Below, piece by piece: positions 6,915-13,688 of a stretch of 21,385 nt of DNA; within the stretch, counting starts at the first letter, position 1; each line of letters begins with the position of its first letter. The position numbers and the translations under genes are program-made. The stretch lies in the NCBI GenBank assembly GCA_016789785.1, contig JAEUQE010000159.1:1-21385 (forward strand). Direction: 5' to 3'. This DNA is from Bryobacterales bacterium (GTDB lineage Bacteria > Acidobacteriota > Terriglobia > Bryobacterales > Bryobacteraceae). Below the pieces are notes generated by a model. That model made no database searches. It was given only the letters and a program-made list of their open reading frames with translations, and was not told the DNA's origin.

Positions 6915-8675
6915 ATGGGACTGGTGAGCTTTCGGCCTTCACCCGAATCAATTCACGATCGGGTGTCAACGATTCTGAATTCCTGGAAAGAGATTGCAGC
7001 CTACCTTCGAACCTCGGTTCGCACCGTACAGCGATGGGAACGTTCCGAAGGGCTGCCGGTGCGCCGTCACTCGCACGGCAACGGCGGGACGGTGTGGGCC
7101 AATTCAGAGGACCTGGATCAGTGGCTGAGTGGCCGGTCGAGACCTGCCGAGGCATTGCCGGCTCGCCGGCGCGCACCGGCGCTTTGGCTGATTCTTGCGG
7201 CAATACTCGCAGCGGCGACTTTGATGTTCTGGCTGGCTGTTCCGTCCGGTGGCGCAATCACCACTCTAGCGGTGCTTCCTTTTGCCACCGAAGGAAGCGA
7301 TCCGAATGCCGAGTATCTCGGCGAGGGGCTCGCGGAAAGCCTCACTCGAGGACTCTCCCATATGGACGGGCTGCGTGTGAAGGTCCTTGCGCAGACTGCC
7401 GTGGCACGCCTCGGAAAGCCACCTGGCGACGTACGGGAGGCCGGGCGTCTTCTCCATGTGGATGCGATTCTCAGCGGACGTGTCGCACAGCGCGACGACA
7501 GTCTGACCGTTCACGTGGAACTCGTCCGTGTGGATGACCAAACCCTCCTCTGGTCCGATCGCTTCGACACGAGAATGGCGGAGGTTCCGAACCTGCAGGA
7601 TGAGATCGCCCGGAGGATCGCGGCCCGGCTGCACCTTCGTCTGGCCAGGACTGGGAGGCCGCCAGGAAAAGCGCAGACCACGAGCGCCGAAGCGCATCGC
7701 GACTATCTGCGGGGCCGCTATCACTGGAACCGGCGAACCGCCGGTGGAATCGACCGGGCCATCCAGTACTTTGAGAGCGCGATTGCGGCCGACCCAGGAT
7801 ACGCGCTGGCCTACGCAGGCCTCGCCGAGAGCTATGCTGTCCGCAGTTACTACAAAGCGGTCGCGCCGGGCGAGAGCGCGCGACGGTCCATGGCCGCGGC
7901 CCGGAAAGCGATCGAGCTCGATAGCAGCATCTCGGAAGCCTGGAATGCGCTGGCCTACATGAAGAGCGACTACGAGTGGCAATGGGAGATCGCGGACCAG
8001 CACTTTCAGCGTGCGCTGGCTCTCGATCCCAACAATGCCACCGCGCATCACTGGTTCAGCGAACACCTCGCCGCGCTCGGGCGCTTCGATGAGGAACAAA
8101 GGGAAATCGAGCGTGCCGCGGACTTGGACCCGCTGTCCCTGATCATCGCCAACAATCTCGGGCACGTGTGGTACTTCCGCCGCCGCATGGAGGAAGCCGC
8201 CGCGATTTATCGCAAGACGATGGATGAGTTTCCGCAGCTTCCGAACGCCCACCAGGATCTGGGAAAGGTCTACCTCGCACAAGGCCGCTACCGCGATGCG
8301 ATTCGCGAGTTCAAGCGCGCACATTCGTTGAGCGGAACACCCCTGCACGAAGGACTGTTGGGCCTTGCCCACGGATTGGCGGGCGACACGGAGACGGCTC
8401 GCGGAATGGAAACTTCCCTGTTGCGAAGAAGGCGGCAGGAGTATGTCTCCCCCTACGTCATGGCGCTGCTGGCGATGGGGCTGCGGGAGAATTCCCGCGC
8501 CGTGGAGTGGCTTGAGAAAGCCGCTGAGGAAAGGACGCCGACCCTCAAGTGGATTGGTGTGGATCCGATGTTCGATTCGCTGCGCGGTGAGCCGCGATTC
8601 CGGGCGATTCTCGAACGGATGGGTCTGCCTATTCGTATCGCAGCGCTTCCATCGGGTCCAGTCGGGATGCCTTGA
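6915..8675 (+). CDS. membrane-tethered HTH regulator with FlgO/TolB-like and TPR domains
   Basis: The product is 586 residues. Residues about 20-72 form a helix-turn-helix of the MerR/excisionase type (SWKEIAAYLRTSVRTVQRWE, then GLPVRRH and an SEDLDQWL end). One transmembrane helix follows at about 87-109. A TolB/FlgO-like alpha/beta domain spans 115-245 (ITTLAVLPF, YLGEGLAESLTRGL, ADAILSGRV-type strand). TPR repeats occupy 258 to about 575. The layout places DNA binding in the cytoplasm and the TPR sensor in the periplasm, as in CadC/ToxR-like one-component regulators. Such proteins are abundant in Acidobacteriota, but their targets are mostly unknown. The gene is divergent from the BACON-repeat gene, a natural candidate target. 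The ATG at 6915 has a weak GGTGAG upstream. The last 15 codons overlap, in antisense, the conserved end of the permease gene, so the C-terminus may be a read-through extension. Confidence 0.85.
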   Translation: MGLVSFRPSPESIHDRVSTILNSWKEIAAYLRTSVRTVQRWERSEGLPVRRHSHGNGGTVWANSEDLDQWLSGRSRPAEALPARRRAPALWLILAAILAAATLMFWLAVPSGGAITTLAVLPFATEGSDPNAEYLGEGLAESLTRGLSHMDGLRVKVLAQTAVARLGKPPGDVREAGRLLHVDAILSGRVAQRDDSLTVHVELVRVDDQTLLWSDRFDTRMAEVPNLQDEIARRIAARLHLRLARTGRPPGKAQTTSAEAHRDYLRGRYHWNRRTAGGIDRAIQYFESAIAADPGYALAYAGLAESYAVRSYYKAVAPGESARRSMAAARKAIELDSSISEAWNALAYMKSDYEWQWEIADQHFQRALALDPNNATAHHWFSEHLAALGRFDEEQREIERAADLDPLSLIIANNLGHVWYFRRRMEEAAAIYRKTMDEFPQLPNAHQDLGKVYLAQGRYRDAIREFKRAHSLSGTPLHEGLLGLAHGLAGDTETARGMETSLLRRRRQEYVSPYVMALLAMGLRENSRAVEWLEKAAEERTPTLKWIGVDPMFDSLRGEPRFRAILERMGLPIRIAALPSGPVGMP

Positions 8676-9984
8676 TTGCAGGCAGCAGACCCGCCACCAG
8701 GCCCACCACTTCCAGCATCAGTGTCGACGTGATGACGGCGAATTGCGAGATGTTCAAGTGAATGTCGCCCGCGCCCGAACTATCCTTGAATAGCGGCCCC
8801 AGCAGTGGCAGCGTGCTAATGCCCGATGTCGCCAGCCATCCGCCCAAAACGCCGAGCGCGCCGCCCAGTGTCACGATGGTGAGCGCTTCGAGCAGGAACT
8901 GCAGAAGGATGGATCTGCGTGTTGCGCCAAGCGCCTTCAGTACGCCGATCTCACGGGTGCGCTGCGTTACGCTGACGAGCATGATGTTGGCCAGACCAAC
9001 TCCGCCGATCGCCAGGGTCAGCGTGCCGATGAAGCCGAGCAGAATCTGAAGCGCGAGGCTCATGGTATCGATCACCTTCATGAAATCGTTGAAAGCGATC
9101 ATGCGAATGGCGCGTTCATCGCGAGCGTCATAGTTGTGAAGGCGCGCCAGTGTCTCACGCACCTGCTTCATTGCCTCGGCACGAAACATCGGATTCACGG
9201 GCGTCCACACGATGAACGACGGATAGCGAAGATCACGCAGCAGCGAGCCTGTGGAGTAGGGAATGAACAGGCACTCGTTGTCCGGGCGGTTGTAGTTGGA
9301 GATCTGCGTCTTGGTTTTCAGCACGCCGACAATCGTGAACCGCAGCCCGTTGATCATGACGTCTTCACCTTCGGCGCGCATTTCTCCGAACAAGCGCTCC
9401 GCCGCCTTTGCGCCAATCACCGCCACGCGCTGCTTCTGCAGTTCGTCTTCCGCCGTCAGCCAGCGGCCTCCATTCGAGACTGTCATGTTGCGAACGCGGC
9501 CGTAGGCGGGCCAAACCGCCCTCACGCCGAGTTGTTGCGTGCGATACCCGCGAGTGACTGTCGCGCCGCCAACCATGATCTCGGGCGAGATCGCGGCTAC
9601 CAGCGGCACGGCTTCGCGAATCGCATCCACGTCGGCTAATTCAAGACGCACCCGCCGGCCGGCGCGCTCGCCTCCTGCCTGTGCGGAAGTGCTGCCTTCG
9701 AACATCAGGATCAGATCCTGGCCAACGGCTTGAAATGCGCTGCGCAATGCGACGTGGAAGCCGTCGCCATAGGAATAGAGGATGACGAAACAGGCGACGC
9801 CCCATCCGAGGCTGATCATCGTCAGCAGGCTGCGCTGCTTGTTGAAACGCAGCGCCTCCATCGCTTCGCGAACCACTGCGGCGGCCAGCCAGAACATTCC
9901 GGATCCTGACGGTCCGGGACGCTCGTGCGAGTGCACGACGACGCGCCCTGCCTGACGTTGCTTACGATGAGCATCAACGTTCAT
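8629..9984 (-). CDS. MacB-like ABC transporter permease (second paralogue)
   Basis: This is a 451-residue inner-membrane permease of the MacB/FtsX type. It has a first transmembrane helix at about 51-72 (RSLLTMISLGWGVACFVILY), a large periplasmic core domain, and a C-terminal FtsX block of three helices. That block contains GGVGLANIMLVSVTQRTREI and KALGATRRSILLQFLLEA and ends DPMEALRYE. It is a clear paralogue of the next upstream gene: both share QAGGxRAGRRxRL in the core. The ATG at 9984 overlaps the upstream stop by 11 bases and sits after GGAGG. A start at 9897 (MFWLAAAVV), preceded by AGGA, is also plausible and would remove 29 unusual hydrophilic residues. There is no Walker motif, so it needs a separate ATPase. 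Its 3' end overlaps the convergent HTH/TPR gene by 47 bases. Confidence 0.88.
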   Translation of the reverse strand: MNVDAHRKQRQAGRVVVHSHERPGPSGSGMFWLAAAVVREAMEALRFNKQRSLLTMISLGWGVACFVILYSYGDGFHVALRSAFQAVGQDLILMFEGSTSAQAGGERAGRRVRLELADVDAIREAVPLVAAISPEIMVGGATVTRGYRTQQLGVRAVWPAYGRVRNMTVSNGGRWLTAEDELQKQRVAVIGAKAAERLFGEMRAEGEDVMINGLRFTIVGVLKTKTQISNYNRPDNECLFIPYSTGSLLRDLRYPSFIVWTPVNPMFRAEAMKQVRETLARLHNYDARDERAIRMIAFNDFMKVIDTMSLALQILLGFIGTLTLAIGGVGLANIMLVSVTQRTREIGVLKALGATRRSILLQFLLEALTIVTLGGALGVLGGWLATSGISTLPLLGPLFKDSSGAGDIHLNISQFAVITSTLMLEVVGLVAGLLPAIKASRLDPMEALRYE

Positions 9985-11233
9985 ATCGCAGTGCCTCCAC
10001 GGGCGTGAGATCCGCGGCTTTCCAGGCGGGAAACACAGTGGATGCGACCGTAACGATCGCCAGTGCAAGGAACGCCGCGAGCGTGGTTGTGCCATTCACG
10101 GGAAGGCCGCTGAAGAAGTCGGTGGGCGGAAGCAGATTCACCAGCGCCGCAAGCCCATAAGCGCCCAGCCAGCCCGCAACGCCGCTGGCCAGCGCGAGCA
10201 CCATGCCTTCGGCAAGAAAGTCGATCAGAATGCGGCGGCGAGTGGCGCCAATCGCTTTGCGCAGGCCGATCTCATGCGTGCGCTCCGTGACGGTGACCAG
10301 CATGATGTTCATCACGCCGACGCCGCCGAGCGTCAACGTCACCAGTGCGATCACTCCGAGAAATGCCGTCATCGAGACGAAGATGCCATCCACCAACTCT
10401 GCGCTCTCCACGGTGTCCCACACATAGACGGCGCCTTTGTCGTCGGGCGCGAAATCATGGTTGCGCCCCAGGATGCGCATCACGTGCTGGCGTGCGGCCT
10501 TCCATTCCGTCACGGATGCCGGCACGTAGATTAGGTTGTGCACAATGCCGGGCCGGAAATTGGGATCGGCAGGTGGAAGATCGCGCACCAGCGTGGCGTA
10601 GGGGATGTAGATCTTCTCGCTATCCATGCCGTTGTAGCTGCTGTTCTGCGTCTTCGACGGCATCAGACCCACTACGCGGAACGGCAATCCGTTCAGCCGC
10701 AGTTCGGCGCCGAGCACTTCCGTGCGATCTCCGAAGAGCTGCTTGCGTACGTTGTCGCCGAGCACCGCGACACGGCGTTCTTCCTTCTCGTCGGCTTCAT
10801 TGAAGAACCGTCCGCGCGCGATGGGAATGGTGCGGATCCGCGGATAGATCGCCTCCACTCCGTTTACGGTGAAGCTGCCGCTGTTGTGTGGGCTCGCGGC
10901 TTTTGCGCCGGTCTGCAACTCCGCGGTCGCGCGTTCCACCAGATAGCACTCGTCGCGGATGCTGCGTACGTCGTCGTAGGTCAGGCGGATTCTGCGGCCC
11001 GCGCGCTGCCCTCCCGCTTGTTTCTCCGTGCGTCCCGGGAAGATCAGCACGATGTTCTCGCCAAGCTGTTTGGTGTTGTTGCGCTGGCCTTGCTTGAATC
11101 CATCGCCCATTGCGACGATCAGCACGATGGACGCGACTCCCCACGCAATGCCGCTCATGGTGAGGAAGCTTCGCATCTTGTTGCGCAGCAGATTGCTGAG
11201 CACGTGACCGAACAACTCACGCAGGTAGGTCAT
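9974..11233 (-). CDS. MacB-like ABC transporter permease (first paralogue)
   Basis: This is a 419-residue inner-membrane permease. It has TM1 at about 21-42 (RSFLTMSGIAWGVASIVLIV), then a periplasmic MacB core, then an FtsX domain at 282-419 with GGVGVMNIMLVTVTERTHEI, KAIGATRR and the terminal VEALRYER. No ATP-binding domain is fused. The start is uncertain by four residues: GTG at 11245, directly after the upstream stop, or ATG at 11233. Neither has a strong ribosome-binding site, and the ATG gives the usual MTYLRELF beginning. The gene follows the membrane-fusion protein gene without a gap and overlaps the second permease by 11 bases, so the three are surely one operon. In MacAB-type systems such permeases transmit ATPase-driven movement to the periplasm to expel substrates through an outer-membrane duct. 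The substrate is unknown here. Confidence 0.9.
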   Translation of the reverse strand: MTYLRELFGHVLSNLLRNKMRSFLTMSGIAWGVASIVLIVAMGDGFKQGQRNNTKQLGENIVLIFPGRTEKQAGGQRAGRRIRLTYDDVRSIRDECYLVERATAELQTGAKAASPHNSGSFTVNGVEAIYPRIRTIPIARGRFFNEADEKEERRVAVLGDNVRKQLFGDRTEVLGAELRLNGLPFRVVGLMPSKTQNSSYNGMDSEKIYIPYATLVRDLPPADPNFRPGIVHNLIYVPASVTEWKAARQHVMRILGRNHDFAPDDKGAVYVWDTVESAELVDGIFVSMTAFLGVIALVTLTLGGVGVMNIMLVTVTERTHEIGLRKAIGATRRRILIDFLAEGMVLALASGVAGWLGAYGLAALVNLLPPTDFFSGLPVNGTTTLAAFLALAIVTVASTVFPAWKAADLTPVEALRYER

Positions 11234-11245
11234 GGAAGTCGCCAC

Positions 11246-12451
11246 TTACGGCAGGATCACCTGCTGCCCTTCGGAGAGTCCCTTCGCGATTTCCGTCTTC
11301 GCGCCGTTGCTGATGCCGGCGGTGACGGGGATCTTGCGTTTGCCCGATTCCGTGGCTGGGTCAACGATCTCCACTTCGGTCGATTTGTCCTTCTTGTAGA
11401 GAATGGCGCTCTCCGGAATCGCCAGCACTCCCTTCTTTTCCTCGAGCACGATCTCCGCGTTGGCCGTCATGCCGGAGCGGAGCTTGCCGGACTCGTTCGA
11501 GATCGATACACGCACTTCGAAGGTGGTGACGTTGTCCTTCTCCACGCCCTGCGGCGAGATCTTGGTGACGCGGCCCTGGAATCGCTCATCCTTGAACGAC
11601 TCCACTTTGATCCGAGCGGGCTGCCCCACGTAGATGCGCCCGAGATCACTCTCGTCCACCTTGCCCTTCACGTAGACTTCACCGAGATCGCCGAGCGTCA
11701 TGATCAAGGTTGCACCGGCGCCCATGGTGAGGATGGAACTCACCGCGTCGCCAACTTCACGGTCGCGGGAGAGAACCACGCCATCGAGCGGCGAGAGGAT
11801 GGTTGCGTTGCGCAGATCCTCTTCGGCGCGGGATTGCGCCGCCCGTGTCTGTTCCAGCATGGCTTCGGCACGCGTGATCGCCGATCGAGCTACGTTCAGA
11901 TTCGCGATCGCCGAGCGCTGGCGGTTCAGGCCCAGTTCGTAGTTCTTCTCCGTCTCGTCTCGTGCATTCTGGCCGATGAGCCCTTCCTGCCACATCTTCC
12001 TGCCGCGTTCCATGTCGCGCTTGAGGAAGGGAACGTCGGGGCCCGCGGCTTCCACTTGATAGCGCTCCAGTTCAGCCTTCGCGCTGCGGACTGCCGCTTC
12101 AGCGACCGCGACTGCCGCCTGAGCTTCACGCAACCGCGGCTGCAAGTCGTTTTTGTCGAGCTCGCAGATCACTTGTCCCTTGCGTACGATGTCGCCAACG
12201 TTTACAGGAAGACTTTGGATGATGCCGCTTGCTTTGGATTTGACCTCGACCTTGGTCACCGGTTCGACCTTTCCGGTCGCCACTACGGAGCGGGCCAGGT
12301 CGATACGCTCGACCTTGACCAGACGCTCCGGATCAATCTTGTGGGAGTTGCGGGTGTAGGCGCGGACGGTCCAGAGTGCGGCACCGCCGAGCACGCCCAG
12401 CACGATGACAAGGATCGAAAAGAACCTCGCTTTTCGCCAGACTCGAGCCAT
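11246..12451 (-). CDS. HlyD/MacA-type periplasmic membrane-fusion protein
   Basis: This is a 401-residue adaptor protein of a tripartite efflux pump. It is anchored by an N-terminal transmembrane helix at about 9-29. The first half of the lipoyl domain is at about 64-100 (KVEVKSKASGIIQSLPVNVG, DIVRKGQVICELD). An alpha-helical hairpin follows at about 103-215, rich in Ala, Glu and Arg, then the second lipoyl half (ATILSPLDGVVLSRDREVGD, 216-235). Beta-barrel and membrane-proximal domains finish the protein (VKGKVDESDLGRIYVGQPAR, IPESAI). The ATG at 12451 is preferred over a TTG at 12478: it has GAAGGCAGG upstream and starts MARVWRKARFF. It is the first gene of an operon with two permeases. The 225 bases before it carry no recognisable gene, and no ATPase or outer-membrane TolC-like protein is encoded nearby. 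Confidence 0.92.
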   Translation of the reverse strand: MARVWRKARFFSILVIVLGVLGGAALWTVRAYTRNSHKIDPERLVKVERIDLARSVVATGKVEPVTKVEVKSKASGIIQSLPVNVGDIVRKGQVICELDKNDLQPRLREAQAAVAVAEAAVRSAKAELERYQVEAAGPDVPFLKRDMERGRKMWQEGLIGQNARDETEKNYELGLNRQRSAIANLNVARSAITRAEAMLEQTRAAQSRAEEDLRNATILSPLDGVVLSRDREVGDAVSSILTMGAGATLIMTLGDLGEVYVKGKVDESDLGRIYVGQPARIKVESFKDERFQGRVTKISPQGVEKDNVTTFEVRVSISNESGKLRSGMTANAEIVLEEKKGVLAIPESAILYKKDKSTEVEIVDPATESGKRKIPVTAGISNGAKTEIAKGLSEGQQVILP

Positions 12452-12676
12452 GGGATGATTGCCTGCCTTCTCTGCCAAAGACGAGGAACCGGGGGCCGTT
12501 GTTCCGGCGATTTTGGCCGGGGAGATGCATTCGGCGACTGGGGCAATTCACGCAGTAGTTCACCTGGGTCGCGCGGGGCTTCGGAGCACACAACTGAAAC
12601 CGCCGAATCGGGAGGCGCGCCGCCGTGCTGGAGGAAATCGCGCGGCAGTGCGCCGTGCAGGATGCTTTCGCTTGAA
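12452..12676. other. spacer between the LysR and membrane-fusion genes, no gene recognised
   Basis: In the minus-strand direction of both neighbours this is the only space for an efflux-operon promoter. I looked for remnants of an ABC ATPase (Walker A, LSGGQ, Walker B) in all frames and saw none. Open frames through it have arginine-, proline- and serine-rich compositions typical of noncoding GC-rich DNA. No hairpin with a T run is apparent. Confidence 0.5.
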
Positions 12677-13591
12677 TCATGCCTGCGATTCGCGCAACCA
12701 TTGGCGGCTTTTCGCCTCAAAGCCGCGGGCGGTCTCGATCAAGGCCGGCAAAGCGGCTCCAGTCCAGGCCGACTTGCGGCAAACAAGGGAAAACTTCGAG
12801 ATCAGAGGACGCTCGCGAACGGTGATCGCGCGGAGACGCCCTGAGCGGAGGTCTTCTCGCACGGTCCACATCGGCAACATGGAGATGCCCAGGCCGAGCG
12901 CGACCATCGTCTTGATTGCCTCGGCGCTATCAAAACGCATCGCTACGGATGGCTGAAACTTGTGCCGTTCGAAGTATCGATCGATTTGCGCCTCCAGCCG
13001 CGAACCCTGCTCGTACAGCACAAAAGGAAACCGGTGCAAGTCGCGCAGACGGCATCGGACGGGCGCCTCCGGAAGATTCGAAACGAGAACATTTTCGAAG
13101 CGCCACTCCATTGCCACCTGCATGTCGGGGCTCTCGCCCGCGCCACTGGAGATGATCATGGCGGTGTCAATTTCGCCGGCGCGGATGCCATCAATCAACC
13201 GCTGGCTGTTGCCGGTTTGGATATGGAGATCCACGCCGGGCCAGCGCTTGCGGAAGCGAATCAACAAGTCAGGCAAGACGTAGCTGGCCAAGGTCGGTCC
13301 CGCGCCAATGCGCACGCAACCGCGGCGAAGCCCCTGCCATTCGGCCACCGCGCGTCCCGCCGCCTCGCATTGCGCCTGAATCTCGCGGAGGCAAGGCAGC
13401 ACCACGGCGACGGCGTCGGTAAGTTGGAGGCCGCGTCCGCGACGCTCGTACAGGCGCACTGCCCACTCTTGTTCGAGGTTCTTCAACTGCTTGAACACCG
13501 CGGCCGGTGTCAAGTTGAGTTGCGCGGCGGTGCGCACGATGCTCCCGGTACGGGCCAGCGCGATGAGAGTCCTCACTTCGCGAAGTTCCAT
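12677..13591 (-). CDS. LysR-family transcriptional regulator
   Basis: The product is 304 residues, the normal length of the family. A winged helix-turn-helix fills residues 1-60 (LREVRTLIALARTGSIVRTA, then AQLNLTPAAVFKQLKNLEQE). A linker helix leads to a periplasmic-binding-protein-like effector domain from about 92 (VRIGAGPTLASYVLPDLLIR) to about 295. The gene is divergent from the TonB receptor and its downstream catabolic genes across 97 bases. That arrangement usually means the regulator controls the divergent operon in response to a pathway metabolite. The shared spacer contains a LysR-type T-N11-A dyad, which also overlaps the -10 region predicted for this gene, so autorepression is likely. 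The ATG at 13591 has no close Shine-Dalgarno, but TAAACT lies eight bases upstream, so the transcript may be leaderless. The inducer is unknown. Confidence 0.93.
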   Translation of the reverse strand: MELREVRTLIALARTGSIVRTAAQLNLTPAAVFKQLKNLEQEWAVRLYERRGRGLQLTDAVAVVLPCLREIQAQCEAAGRAVAEWQGLRRGCVRIGAGPTLASYVLPDLLIRFRKRWPGVDLHIQTGNSQRLIDGIRAGEIDTAMIISSGAGESPDMQVAMEWRFENVLVSNLPEAPVRCRLRDLHRFPFVLYEQGSRLEAQIDRYFERHKFQPSVAMRFDSAEAIKTMVALGLGISMLPMWTVREDLRSGRLRAITVRERPLISKFSLVCRKSAWTGAALPALIETARGFEAKSRQWLRESQA

Positions 13592-13599
13592 TTCTCAAT

Positions 13600-13629
13600 A
13601 GTTTACTCCTGGTAAATTCTCCTTCACAA
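13600..13629 (-). promoter_or_regulatory. predicted lysR promoter
   Basis: On the minus strand, TTGTGA (13629-13624) and TAAACT (13605-13600) are 18 bases apart and match the -35 and -10 consensus at four of six positions each. The -10 element ends eight bases before the ATG, which predicts a leaderless or nearly leaderless mRNA. Confidence 0.4.
13602..13616. promoter_or_regulatory. LysR-type operator (TTTAC-N5-GTAAA)
   Basis: TTTAC (13602-13606) and GTAAA (13612-13616) form a perfect dyad around TCCTG and contain the T-N11-A pattern (T13603, A13615) typical of LysR recognition sites. Its centre, 13609, is about 64 bases upstream of the start site predicted for the receptor gene (about 13673), the classical activator position. 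It also covers the lysR -10 element. Confidence 0.6.
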
Positions 13630-13637
13630 CATTTCGC

Positions 13638-13666
13638 TTGTGGTATTGAAAAGAGAGCGATAGACT
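13638..13666 (+). promoter_or_regulatory. predicted promoter of the TonB receptor operon
   Basis: TTGTGG (13638-13643) and TAGACT (13661-13666) are 17 bases apart. The start site should be near 13673, giving a short leader that includes AGGAG at 13678-13682, six bases before the ATG. The weak -35 element fits a promoter needing an activator. CACAA at 13625-13629 and TTGTG at 13638-13642 are the two divergent -35 regions seen as an inverted repeat. Confidence 0.45.
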
Positions 13667-13688
13667 TGGGACGCTTCAGGAGAGTGCT

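Noticed and set aside
12452..12676. Possible remnant of the missing ABC ATPase
   Set aside because: No Walker A, LSGGQ or Walker B motif could be seen in any frame, and the length is far below the usual 230 residues.
10538..12844. Long plus-strand open frame (about 768 codons) opposite the efflux operon
   Set aside because: It is antisense to clearly conserved HlyD and MacB-like coding sequence. Its product is rich in His, Arg and Asp with no domain, as expected of a GC-rich shadow frame.
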